A stretch of 64,000 nucleotides of DNA from Kibdelosporangium philippinense (GTDB taxonomy: Bacteria > Actinomycetota > Actinomycetes > Mycobacteriales > Pseudonocardiaceae), in assembly GCF_021390435.2 (NCBI RefSeq), contig NZ_JAJVCN010000002.1, positions 1,922,001 to 1,986,000 of the forward strand, given 5' to 3'. Every line of letters starts with the position of its first letter. Position 1 is the first letter of the stretch. Shown in pieces: positions 15,127 to 22,656 of the stretch. The notes beneath the pieces were generated by a model, which was not told the DNA's origin, made no database searches, and worked only from the letters and a program-made list of their open reading frames with translations. Made by a program: the position numbers and the translations under genes.

Positions 15127-16097
15127 GCGCACCCCGGAACACCATCTTGCTGGGTGACGCTCGAACCCGGCTGGCCGAACTCCCGACAGCCAGCGTGGAT
15201 TGCGTCGTCACCAGCCCTCCCTACTTCCAGGTCAGGAACTACCAGGCCCCTGGCCAGCTTGGTCTGGAGCCGACCGTGGCCGGATGGGTGGCGAACTTGC
15301 GGCCCGTGCTGCGTGAGGTGGCCCGCGTGCTCACGCCGACCGGCGGCCTGTGGCTGAACCTTGGCGATAGCTTCTCGCGCCATACGCGCTATGGCGCACC
15401 GACCAAGAGCCTGATGCTGGCTCCCGAGCGGCTCATCCTGGCCCTGGCGCAAGACGGCTGGCTCGTCCGCAACAAAGTCATTTGGGCCAAAACCAACCCC
15501 ATGCCATCCTCGGTGGACGATCGTCTGACGTTGACCTACGAGCTGGTCTACTTCCTCGTGCGCCAACGCACCTACTTCTTCGATCTTGACGCCATCCGGG
15601 AGCCATACCGCGCGCAGCAGCCCGCCACCCGCCGCACCGAGCCGCCCGCCCGCCGGCCGGACTGGGCCGGACCACTGGCGGCTTCGCGCGGTGGGTTAAG
15701 CAAAGGGCTCCCGCGCAATCCCCACGGAAAGAACCCCGGCGACGTCTGGGCCATCCCCACCAAAGGCTTTCGCGGCGCGCACTTCGCCACGTTCCCACCC
15801 GAACTCGTCCGTCGCCCCATGCTCGCCACCTGTCCGGCGGTGGTCTGTACGCAGTGCGGCGCGGGGCAGAAGGTCAGCACCGGCACGCTGCCCTGTGACT
15901 GCCACGCGCCCGCCCGCCGCGGCCTCGTCCTTGATCCTTTCTTCGGTGCCGGGACCACCGGCCTCGTGGCGCGTGAACTCGGTCGCGACTGGTTGGGCAT
16001 CGAGCTGAACCCGGACTTTGTGCGCCTGGCTGAGGAACGACTGGGCCTCACCGGGCGACTTCCGGCCACCAGTGCCGACTTTGACCTAGCCGCCTGA
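15123..16097 (+). CDS. site-specific DNA methyltransferase (N4C/N6A, beta class)
   Basis: A 324-residue methyltransferase. Motif IV is TSPPY (about residues 30-34) near the start, and motif I, DPFFGAGTT (about 271-279), near the end, the motif order of the beta class. A Cys-rich insert (CTQCGAGQ and CDCHA) just before motif I looks like a zinc site, as in several actinobacterial homologues. S-adenosylmethionine would donate the methyl group to exocyclic amines of adenine or cytosine. ATG 15123 overlaps the preceding gene. No restriction nuclease is adjacent, so it is probably an orphan enzyme protecting the element's DNA from host restriction. Confidence 0.85.
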   Translation: MSAPRNTILLGDARTRLAELPTASVDCVVTSPPYFQVRNYQAPGQLGLEPTVAGWVANLRPVLREVARVLTPTGGLWLNLGDSFSRHTRYGAPTKSLMLAPERLILALAQDGWLVRNKVIWAKTNPMPSSVDDRLTLTYELVYFLVRQRTYFFDLDAIREPYRAQQPATRRTEPPARRPDWAGPLAASRGGLSKGLPRNPHGKNPGDVWAIPTKGFRGAHFATFPPELVRRPMLATCPAVVCTQCGAGQKVSTGTLPCDCHAPARRGLVLDPFFGAGTTGLVARELGRDWLGIELNPDFVRLAEERLGLTGRLPATSADFDLAA

Positions 16098-16180
16098 GCT
16101 GTCCTCGTCGGTGTCGTGCGGCTGCTTCACACATTCCAGCGCGGAATGGGCAGCCGCACCAGCACCGAGGAGGAACACCG

Positions 16181-16501
16181 GTGACCGAACCGAAAAACAG
16201 TGGCGGGAAGACGCTCGGCGTGAAGTTGTCCGACACCGTCCACGCCCAGTTGACGCTCATCGCGTCCCTTGACGGGCAACCGCTTGTCGAGGCTATCCGT
16301 GAAGCGGTCGAGCAGTACATCGAGCGTAAGCGCAGCGAAGGCGACATGGCGGCGCGAGCGGCCCGCGCCCTGGAAGAAGTCCAACGCGAAGCAGCGCTGC
16401 GGCGGGGCGCACTGGAGGCCCTGTTCGGATCGCAGATCGCGGCATCCGACACCGAGTCGACCAAACCGGCTACCCGGCGAAAGAGCGAGCCGACGACGTA
16501 G
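16181..16501 (+). CDS. small ribbon-helix-helix-like accessory protein
   Basis: GTG 16181 lies after GAGGAACACCG. The 106-residue product begins TLGVKLSDTVHAQLTLIASL and continues PLVEAIREAVEQYIERKR, the beta-strand/two-helix pattern of ribbon-helix-helix or CopG-like DNA-binding proteins, here followed by a long helical, Ala/Arg-rich tail. Such proteins control copy number or transfer on plasmids, or serve as antitoxins. No toxin gene is next to it. A strong hairpin terminator follows immediately. Confidence 0.55.
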   Translation: MTEPKNSGGKTLGVKLSDTVHAQLTLIASLDGQPLVEAIREAVEQYIERKRSEGDMAARAARALEEVQREAALRRGALEALFGSQIAASDTESTKPATRRKSEPTT

Positions 16502-16508
16502 CTCGCTC

Positions 16509-16543
16509 GGAAGGGAAAGGCGCGCTCTGCGCTTTTCCCTTCC
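16509..16543 (+). terminator. hairpin terminator of the transfer operon
   Basis: GGAAGGGAAA (16509-16518) pairs with TTTCCCTTCC (16534-16543), with an inner GCGC/GCGC pairing. It starts 8 bp after the preceding stop. It closes the operon that starts with the coupling ATPase. The following 210 bp up to 16755 are AT-richer and contain no supported gene; they likely carry the promoter for the recombinase genes. Confidence 0.8.
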
Positions 16544-16754
16544 GCCTCAACCACGCTATAGGCGATTTCCGTTCGATTTGAAATCGAAATTCCGCATGGC
16601 GGATATGTTGATGCATTTGAAAAAGGGAATAGAATGGACCGTAGAAAACCGCATTGTGTGACCCTTTTGGTTGAACGCGAGTATTGCGTGAAAGTGGTAA
16701 TGCGCAAGCTCCTACATGCGGCCTTCAAAACTTCGTTGGACGTGGAGGTGAAGA

Positions 16755-17198
16755 GTGGCCGAAGCACCTCGCTCGCCAGGCAAGGCGGTCCTCTACCTGC
16801 GGGTCGCGCGCAGGTCGGAGCCAGGTAAGACGGACACGGAAATCAACATGCAGCGCCAAGCTTGCGAACATCGCGCAAGCGAACTCGGGCTGGAGGTTGT
16901 CTGCGAGTACGTCGACTATGGCAGGAGCGGCGGGCTCGACCAGCGGCCCCGGCTCAAGGAGCTGCTCAGTGATTTAAAACTGCGCCGTGACGTGCAATGG
17001 GTGATCGCCTACGACCAGCAGAGTGTGGCCCGCACGATGCTCGAATACACCTACGCCATCTGGGACGTCCAAGACTCTGGGGCCGAACTCGAAATCGCGT
17101 CACTCCCGCATGTGAGCCATGAGCACAACGGGCTGACGGGGCGACGCATGCGGCGGATTGGCGAGCAACAACACCGGCGATCTAACGACAACTCATGA
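16755..17198 (+). CDS. resolvase-like protein with catalytic Ser replaced by Ala
   Basis: GTG 16755 is preceded by GGAGGTGA (16744-16751). The 147-residue protein shows the serine-recombinase N-terminal domain: AVLYLRVARRSE, the Q-x-x-x-C region INMQRQACEHRASELG, a YVDYGRSGGLDQRPRLKELL block matching D-x-g-x-S-g-x-x-x-x-R-p-x-l, and VQWVIAYDQQSVAR in place of the D-R-l-x-R loop. The nucleophile position after Y-L-R-V is Ala instead of Ser, so it cannot cleave DNA. There is no DNA-binding domain. It precedes the large integrase gene by 21 bp, in the same direction. A role as a regulator or directionality factor of the integrase is possible. Confidence 0.65.
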   Translation: MAEAPRSPGKAVLYLRVARRSEPGKTDTEINMQRQACEHRASELGLEVVCEYVDYGRSGGLDQRPRLKELLSDLKLRRDVQWVIAYDQQSVARTMLEYTYAIWDVQDSGAELEIASLPHVSHEHNGLTGRRMRRIGEQQHRRSNDNS

Positions 17199-17219
17199 GG
17201 TAAAGAAAGGAGGGCTCAC

Positions 17220-18902
17220 ATGAATGTATCGAAGACCAACGCCCATGTTCGTGACGCAGCTGCGAACACTGCGTCGCCGATCAAGCTAGCGGTCATCTAC
17301 CTGCGCGTCTCCACGGCCAAGCAGGCCAAGAAGGACAATGACCCGGACGGCTACTCCTTACCGGCTCAGGAAGAAGCCTGCCGCCGCAAGGCTGAGGCCT
17401 TGGGCGCTCAGGTGGTGACGGTGTTCATCGACAAGGGCGAGAGTGCCAAGACCGCTGACCGTCGCGAGTTCCAGCGCATGCTCGCCTTTGTCAAACGGCG
17501 CGGCGACATCGACTACGTCATCCTCGATAAGGTCGATCGCTTTGCGCGCAACCGTCGCGACGACGCCAACACGTTGTTTGAGCTGCGTTCTGTTGGCACG
17601 CAATTGGTCTCCGTGAAAGAAAACATCGACGAGACGCCAGCTGGGCAACTGCTGCACGCGATCATGGCGGGGATCGCGGAGTTCTACAGCCGGAACCTGG
17701 CAACCGAAGTCGTGAAGGGAATGGCCCAAAAGGCCAAGGTTGGTGGCACGCCTGGCCGCGCTCCCGTTGGGTACCTTAATGTTCGGCGGACCATTGACGG
17801 CCGCGAAGTCCGATTAGTTGAGCTTGACCCAGATCGAGCACCATTCGTGCAATGGGCTTTCGAGGCCTATGCCACGGGCGAGTGGAGTATCCGCGGTCTC
17901 ACAGCCGAGCTGGCAGCCAAAGGGCTTCGGGCGTTGCCGAAAGGCGACAAACAGCCCGGCCCGCTGCAACCGTCCCATGTCGCGCGCATTCTGAATAAGC
18001 GTTACTACATCGGCAAAGTTACGTTCAAAGGCGTGGAGTATGACGGCCGTCACCAGCCCCTCATTCCGGAGGCTCTGTTCAACCGTGTCCAGGAGGTTCT
18101 TCGCATGCACGACCAGACCGGCGAGAAGCAACGCGTCCATCGTCATTATCTCAAGTCAACCGTCGTCTGCGATCGCTGTGGCAGTCGCCTGTGCATCACG
18201 CAGGCTAAAGGTCGATATATGTATTTCTTCTGTATCGGTCGTCAGCAGCGCCGGACGACCTGCGACCTGCCGTACCTGCCAGCTGAAGCTGTCGAACGAG
18301 CCGTCGAACGCTACTACGTCACGGTGCGCATCCCCGAAGACCTACAAGCAGCCATCCGGGAGGACCTGCGTGCTGAGCTGGACCGCCAGGAGCGCGGAGC
18401 CAAGCCCGAGCTTGACTACGCCCGTAAGCGCGTCGGAGAGCTGGAGCAGGAGCGCCGCCGACTGGCGCGGGGCGTTGTAACCGGCGCTATCCCCGAGGAC
18501 TTGGCCCGGGAGGAGCAGGAGCGCATCAGGACCGAGCGTGGCCAAGCGGAGCGCATCCTCGCCACCGCCACCATGGTCTTCGCCCGCATTGAGAACACGC
18601 TGAACATGGCGCTCGCCCTCGTCGGCCGCTGCGACGAGCTCTACCGGCTTGGCGGCCCTCAGGTCCGACGACTGTGCAACCGGTTCTTCCTGGAGCAGGT
18701 CCGCATCAATGTTGAAGATGACGAAGCTACCGTCGCTGGCGCTGTGCTGAAGGAGCCATGGGCCACCCTGCTGACCAGGGACTTCCAGGACCACATGGCT
18801 GCTGAGACATCGAACCCCGGCCTTGATCTTGCTGGCCGGGGTTCGAGAATGAGTGCTCTGGTAGGGCCGGGGGGACTTGAACCCCCACTTGCACGGACCT
18901 AA
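17220..18902 (+). CDS. large serine recombinase (element integrase)
   Basis: A 560-residue large serine recombinase. ATG 17220 follows AAAGGAGGG. The N-terminal domain has IYLRVST with the nucleophilic Ser near residue 30, KVDRFARNR, and FYSRNLATEV. The recombinase domain spans about 190-290 (ARILNKRYYIGKV). A zinc ribbon with CDRCGSRLC and a later C-I-G-R-x(6)-C begins near residue 316, followed by a coiled coil. It would integrate and excise the element without host factors. The last codons, encoding VGPGGLEPPLART, are antisense to the tRNA 3' half, showing that the gene end lies across the attachment site and may differ in the circular form. Confidence 0.9.
   Translation: MNVSKTNAHVRDAAANTASPIKLAVIYLRVSTAKQAKKDNDPDGYSLPAQEEACRRKAEALGAQVVTVFIDKGESAKTADRREFQRMLAFVKRRGDIDYVILDKVDRFARNRRDDANTLFELRSVGTQLVSVKENIDETPAGQLLHAIMAGIAEFYSRNLATEVVKGMAQKAKVGGTPGRAPVGYLNVRRTIDGREVRLVELDPDRAPFVQWAFEAYATGEWSIRGLTAELAAKGLRALPKGDKQPGPLQPSHVARILNKRYYIGKVTFKGVEYDGRHQPLIPEALFNRVQEVLRMHDQTGEKQRVHRHYLKSTVVCDRCGSRLCITQAKGRYMYFFCIGRQQRRTTCDLPYLPAEAVERAVERYYVTVRIPEDLQAAIREDLRAELDRQERGAKPELDYARKRVGELEQERRRLARGVVTGAIPEDLAREEQERIRTERGQAERILATATMVFARIENTLNMALALVGRCDELYRLGGPQVRRLCNRFFLEQVRINVEDDEATVAGAVLKEPWATLLTRDFQDHMAAETSNPGLDLAGRGSRMSALVGPGGLEPPLART
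18811..18845. repeat. 12-bp inverted repeat beside the tRNA, candidate terminator or att arm
   Basis: CGAACCCCGGCC (18811-18822) and GGCCGGGGTTCG (18834-18845) are perfect complements around 11 bases. It lies inside the end of the integrase frame and 13 bp from the CCA end of the tRNA on the other strand. It may terminate the tRNA transcript, terminate the integrase transcript, or be an integrase-binding arm. Confidence 0.6.
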
Positions 18903-18935
18903 ACCGTGTGCCTCTGCCAATTGGGCTACGGCCCC
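18859..18935 (-). tRNA. class-I tRNA with UAG anticodon (Leu codon CUA)
   Basis: The minus strand folds into 74 bases plus encoded CCA: acceptor GGGGCCG/CGGCCCT, D arm GCCC with a 9-base loop containing GG, anticodon stem CACGG/CCGTG with loop TTTAGGT, a five-base variable loop CAAGT, T stem GGGGG/CCCCC and A73. Anticodon UAG reads the leucine codon CUA, yet canonical bacterial leucine tRNAs have a long variable arm, which is absent here. Charging identity is thus uncertain. The element's integrase frame runs into its 3' half, so this gene is probably the host integration target. Confidence 0.8.
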
Positions 18936-19055
18936 TTATGCGACTTCTGGGGTCATAGCCTAGTGGTCCGTGGCTCGCCTTCATCCCGGGGCCGCGCTTG
19001 TGCGCCGGGTGATCTACCGTGGAGCGCCCGAGAGCCAGGCAGCTTTGGAGGACTT

Positions 19056-19277
19056 GTGGCCCGCGACCCTGACACCATCCAGCGCGACATCGAGCAGGCT
19101 CGTGATGCGCTGGCGTCTACGCTCGACCAGCTCAGTGAGAAGGCCGACCCGAAGAAGCTGGTCGATGACGCCACGTCGAGCGTGAAGTCGAAGTTCGACG
19201 ATCCTCGGGTGAAGGCCGCGCTGATCGGTGTTGGTGTGCTGGTCGCGGTGATCGTCGTGCGGAGGCTCTTCCGCTGA
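19056..19277 (+). CDS. DUF3618-type small membrane-anchored protein
   Basis: GTG 19056 is chosen because TTGGAGGA precedes it; a longer frame would run through the tRNA. The 73-residue protein starts with RDPDTIQRDIEQARDALAST, the signature of DUF3618 proteins, and ends with one transmembrane helix (VKAALIGVGVLVAVIVV) and Arg residues. Such proteins are widespread in actinobacteria, of unknown function, often near envelope or phage-holin-like genes. It marks the return to chromosomal sequence after the element. Confidence 0.8.
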   Translation: MARDPDTIQRDIEQARDALASTLDQLSEKADPKKLVDDATSSVKSKFDDPRVKAALIGVGVLVAVIVVRRLFR

Positions 19278-19288
19278 GCCATCCGGGG

Positions 19289-19630
19289 TTACGAGCTGGT
19301 GGCGGCTTGCGCCGGCTCGTCCCCGGCGGGTTCGGCGGCCTTTTTCTCCGCTGGCTTGTCCTCGGCGGGTTTCTCCGCGACGGGCTCGGCCGGTTTGGCT
19401 AGCCGTGCGTGTAGGTAGGCCGTCGTGAATTCCAACGCGTCGCCGTCCAGCCGGTGCACGACCGTGCGGGTTTTCTCATCGCCAGCGAGTTCTTCGACGA
19501 GCTGGTCCGCTCGGTCTCGTGCCGCGATCAGTCCGGGTGCGGTGGCGGTGAGGGTTTTTCCTCTGCCGACGATCGTGATGGTCCAGTCGTCCCCGTCTGG
19601 CACGTAGTTCGCTTCGATCGGTTCCATCAT
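19289..19630 (-). CDS. hypothetical protein with Lys/Glu/Pro/Ala-rich tail
   Basis: ATG 19630 (an adjacent ATG at 19627 is equally possible) follows GAGAGGGG. Residues 1-75 look like a small alpha/beta fold (WTITIVGRGKTLTATAPGLI, then ARDRADQLVEELA), and the last 40 residues are a disordered PAEK/EPA-repeat tail. The domain resembles short actinobacterial proteins with a predicted type-II antitoxin-like or HicB-like fold, but that is uncertain. It converges on the DUF3618 gene. Confidence 0.5.
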   Translation of the reverse strand: MMEPIEANYVPDGDDWTITIVGRGKTLTATAPGLIAARDRADQLVEELAGDEKTRTVVHRLDGDALEFTTAYLHARLAKPAEPVAEKPAEDKPAEKKAAEPAGDEPAQAATSS

Positions 19631-19756
19631 GGGCCGGCCCCTCTCGCCGCGGCTCATTCGTCGAGCTTGCTCGTCACCATTAGACGTCTTACGAGCCTAT
19701 CCCGACAGTTCAGTCACGGGTGATCGATCCAGAGTGTTACTGGTCGTTCCGATTTG

Positions 19757-20395
19757 CTACTGACGGTGGTCGTCTGGTTGCTCCAGCTCGCCTTTAAGGC
19801 CGAACCACGTCATCCGCATGATGTGTTCGGCGGCTTCTTCGGGTGTCACATCGTCATGCCGCACGTACCAGACGGACAGTCGTTCGCACGCGCCGACGAG
19901 GATTTCGGCGGCTGCTTCGAGTGACCGCTGGTCCGTGTCAGGCATGTACGCCGAGAACAACGCCATGTGCAGCTGGATCTGTTCTTGGCGGGCTGTCTCC
20001 ATTTCAGCCACGGCCGCCGGGCCGACCACGGCTGTCTCGGTGCGCAGCAGCAGCTCCCACGACCTGCGGTGGTCGTCGGTGAACCGGAAGAACGTCTGCA
20101 GGCCTTTGCGGAGGGCCTCCTCGGGTGAGCTGGCGCCGATGACCGACTGGGCGGTCCGTTCGCGCAACTCGGTACGCACCTGCCGGATACAGGCCACGAG
20201 CAGGCCTTCTTTGGACCCGAAGTACTCGTAGATCATCGGCTTGGACACGCCGACGCGGTCGGCGATCTCGTCCATCGACGTCGCCGCGTACCCGCGTTCG
20301 GAGAAGACCGCTTCGGCGATCGTCATCATCTGCCGCTCCCGGTCTGCTCGTGGCATCCGGCGCCGGCGTTCGGTCTTGGTCTCCGCACTCGTCAC
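19757..20395 (-). CDS. TetR-family transcriptional repressor
   Basis: A 212-residue TetR-type regulator. The N-terminal HTH (about residues 22-66) contains IAEAVFSERGYAATSMDEIA and VSKPMIYEYFGSKEGLLVAC, the classical TetR signature. The C-terminal helical domain would bind an effector. It is transcribed away from the monooxygenase gene, with only 80 bp between the starts; this region carries repeats suited to an operator. It probably represses the monooxygenase and itself until a ketone or hydrophobic ligand binds. Confidence 0.9.
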   Translation of the reverse strand: MTSAETKTERRRRMPRADRERQMMTIAEAVFSERGYAATSMDEIADRVGVSKPMIYEYFGSKEGLLVACIRQVRTELRERTAQSVIGASSPEEALRKGLQTFFRFTDDHRRSWELLLRTETAVVGPAAVAEMETARQEQIQLHMALFSAYMPDTDQRSLEAAAEILVGACERLSVWYVRHDDVTPEEAAEHIMRMTWFGLKGELEQPDDHRQ

Positions 20396-20404
20396 GATTT
20401 CAGT

Positions 20405-20440
20405 CTACCGTTCCCTACTAGAAGTAACCTACTATCGGTA
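20405..20440. promoter_or_regulatory. candidate TetR operator between divergent genes
   Basis: The short intergenic space contains an inverted TACCG (20406-20410)/CGGTA (20436-20440) pair and two direct CCTACTA copies (20414-20420, 20428-20434) spaced 14 bp. The density of repeats and the location 36 bp upstream of the monooxygenase ATG support a repressor site. Confidence 0.45.
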
Positions 20441-20475
20441 ACATCGGTGGCCCGCAGGCTTGGAGGTCTTCTCAC

Positions 20476-21945
20476 ATGGGCGAGCGATACGAGACTGGCG
20501 TGATTGTCGTCGGTACCGGCTTCTCCGGACTGGGGATGGCCATCCAGCTGCGCAAGGCAGGCCGGAGCGACTTCGTCGTGCTGGAGAAGGCGCAGGACGT
20601 CGGCGGCACCTGGCGGGACAACACCTATCCAGGGTGCGCCTGCGACGTCCAGTCGCACATGTACTCCTTCTCGTTCGAGCAGAATCCGGACTGGACCCGC
20701 TCGTTCTCGCCGCAGCCCGAGATCTGGGACTACCTGCGTCGCGTGACCGAAAAATACGGCGTACGCGACCACATCCGCTTCGGTGTGGAAATGGTCAGTG
20801 CCCGGTGGGACGCCGACGCGGGCCGGTGGCATCTGTTGGCGCGCAACGGAGACGAGTACGTCGCGAAGTACGTCGTGTCGGGTATGGGCGCGCTGCATAT
20901 CCCGCTGATCCCGGAGTTGCTGGGACTTCCGGACTTCAAGGGCAGGACGTTCCACTCGGCCGACTGGGACCACGACTACGACCTGCGCGGCAAGCGGGTC
21001 GCGGTGATCGGCACGGGCGCGAGCTCGATCCAGTTCGTCCCGCAGATCGCGCCACAGGTGGCCGAGTTGACGGTCTTCCAGCGCACGCCGCCGTGGATCA
21101 TGCCGAAACCGGACCACGCGATGCCGGAGTGGACCAAGCGGTTGTTCCGCCTGCTGCCGGGCGCCCAGCGGCTGTACCGCGACGCCATCTACTGGATGCT
21201 CGAGGCCAGGGCGATCGGGTTCAACGGCCGTCCTGGCGTGATGAAGGCGGGCGAGTGGATCGCACGCAGGCACATGGCCAGGCAGATCAAGGACTCGGCG
21301 CTGCGCCGCAAACTGACCCCGGATTACACGATGGGGTGCAAACGCGTCCTCGTGTCCAACGACTATTACCCGGCGCTGGCTCGGCAGAACGTCCACGTGG
21401 TGACCGAGGGCGTGACGCACGTGCGCGAGCACAGCGTGATCGCGGCCGACGGCACCGAACACCAAGTCGACGCGATCATCTTTGGGACCGGGTTCCATGT
21501 GACCGACGCGTTCGACGAACTGGACGTGATCGGCCTTGAGGACAAGAACCTGGCCAAGGAGTGGCAGCAGCGCGGGATGCAGACCCACAAGGGCATCACC
21601 GTCTCGGGCTTCCCGAACCTGTTCTTCCTGCTGGGGCCGAACACCGGGCTGGGCCACAACTCGGTCGTCTTCATGATCGAGTCGCAGATCCGGTACGTGG
21701 CCGACGCGATCGGCCTGGTCGAACGCAATGAAGCGCAAGCGTTGAACGTCCGGCCGGAGGTTCAGGACAGCTTCAACGAGCAGGTCCAGCACAAGCTCAG
21801 CAAAGGCGTGTGGACGCAGGGCGGATGCAAGAGCTGGTACATGGACGCGGCCGGTGTGAACCGGACGGTGTGGCCGGGCTTCACATGGCGCTACTGGCTG
21901 GAGACCCGCAAGGTCGATCCAGCCGACTTCGAGCTCATCAGGTAG
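20476..21945 (+). CDS. Baeyer-Villiger-type flavin monooxygenase
   Basis: A 489-residue FAD/NADPH monooxygenase. ATG 20476 follows TGGAGG. The FAD-binding GTGFSG is at residues 13-18, the NADPH-binding GTGASS near 182, and between them FKGRTFHSADWD (about 154-165) matches the Baeyer-Villiger fingerprint F-x-G-x-x-x-H-x-x-x-W-D. Such enzymes insert oxygen next to a carbonyl, turning ketones into esters or lactones. Length is typical for actinobacterial type I members. A strong hairpin follows the stop, so it is probably monocistronic, under the divergent TetR. Confidence 0.9.
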   Translation: MGERYETGVIVVGTGFSGLGMAIQLRKAGRSDFVVLEKAQDVGGTWRDNTYPGCACDVQSHMYSFSFEQNPDWTRSFSPQPEIWDYLRRVTEKYGVRDHIRFGVEMVSARWDADAGRWHLLARNGDEYVAKYVVSGMGALHIPLIPELLGLPDFKGRTFHSADWDHDYDLRGKRVAVIGTGASSIQFVPQIAPQVAELTVFQRTPPWIMPKPDHAMPEWTKRLFRLLPGAQRLYRDAIYWMLEARAIGFNGRPGVMKAGEWIARRHMARQIKDSALRRKLTPDYTMGCKRVLVSNDYYPALARQNVHVVTEGVTHVREHSVIAADGTEHQVDAIIFGTGFHVTDAFDELDVIGLEDKNLAKEWQQRGMQTHKGITVSGFPNLFFLLGPNTGLGHNSVVFMIESQIRYVADAIGLVERNEAQALNVRPEVQDSFNEQVQHKLSKGVWTQGGCKSWYMDAAGVNRTVWPGFTWRYWLETRKVDPADFELIR

Positions 21946-21956
21946 TTCTCGCCGAC

Positions 21957-21999
21957 GCGGCAGGCCGCGGGACGCCAGGGAGGTCCCGCGGCCTGCCGC
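21957..21999. terminator. 17-bp perfect hairpin, bidirectional terminator
   Basis: GCGGCAGGCCGCGGGAC (21957-21973) and its exact complement at 21983-21999 flank a 9-base loop. It lies 11 bp after the monooxygenase stop and 34 bp before the convergent XRE gene's stop, so it can serve both. Confidence 0.85.
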
Positions 22000-22005
22000 G
22001 TTCAA

Positions 22006-22037
22006 TCGTCGCCGCGGTTAGTCGTCGCCGCGGTTAG
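22006..22037. repeat. tandem 16-bp duplication at a gene end
   Basis: TCGTCGCCGCGGTTAG occurs twice in direct tandem (22006-22021, 22022-22037). The second copy contains the stop codon of the XRE-type gene, so the duplication also made a second in-frame-like terminator copy downstream. It is probably a replication slippage event. Confidence 0.7.
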
Positions 22038-22597
22038 TCATCACTGTCGAAATCGCCGTTGTTCTGGTGATAGACGGGTGGCTCGCTTGGCGTGCCACCG
22101 ATCCGGCGCAGCAGGCCGATCAGGTCGACCGTGTCGACGCCGCACAGTTCGGCCATCCGCTCAAGCGCGGCGAAGTCGAGTTGGACCTCGGCGGCGCCGA
22201 CGGTGTGACCGGCCGGATGGTGGTCCAGCCGGTCGCGAGCCCAGCGCCGCAGCGGCAGCAGTTCTGGATGGTCGTCGCGGACGACCTCGCGCAGGTCGAT
22301 CCGGACCCGGCCGCGTGGCGAGTCGGTGAACACCCGCTCGTGCACGCGCGCGATCAACTCGTGGGGCAGCTCGTCCAGCGCCAGGCAGATCTCCACGAAC
22401 CGGACCATCGAGCACTGCCGGGTGCCCAGCTCGTAGGTGGCCAACGTCTGCAGCGAGATTTCACTCTGCAAGCGGCGGTTGAGCTGCTTGCGAGTCAGGC
22501 CGCGCTTCTTACGCAGTCTGCGGATCTCGTCCCCGAGCACCCGTTGGTAGACAGCCACGTCGAACAACACACTGGAGGAACTCGCCAGTAGACGCAC
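22034..22597 (-). CDS. XRE-family regulator
   Basis: A 187-residue protein with GTG 22597 as the longest start; GTG 22558 (VAVYQRVLGDEIR) is an alternative giving 174 residues and matching where the recognisable domain begins. The HTH lies at about residues 23-78 with RLRKKRGLTRKQLNRRLQ and SLQTLATYELGTRQC. The C-terminal half is of unknown fold, with a long acidic end. It resembles a group of actinobacterial XRE regulators without characterised targets. It converges with the monooxygenase gene; its upstream neighbour is the LCP gene in the same direction. Confidence 0.75.
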   Translation of the reverse strand: MRLLASSSSVLFDVAVYQRVLGDEIRRLRKKRGLTRKQLNRRLQSEISLQTLATYELGTRQCSMVRFVEICLALDELPHELIARVHERVFTDSPRGRVRIDLREVVRDDHPELLPLRRWARDRLDHHPAGHTVGAAEVQLDFAALERMAELCGVDTVDLIGLLRRIGGTPSEPPVYHQNNGDFDSDD

Positions 22598-22656
22598 TCT
22601 TACGCGGAAGTAGTTTTTTCTTTCACGGTTACTCCCAAAGAGTGAATCTCATTCAG

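Noticed and set aside
20392..22005. A 537-codon minus-strand frame over the monooxygenase gene
   Set aside because: It is antisense to an intact flavin monooxygenase with all motifs; composition is typical of shadow frames.
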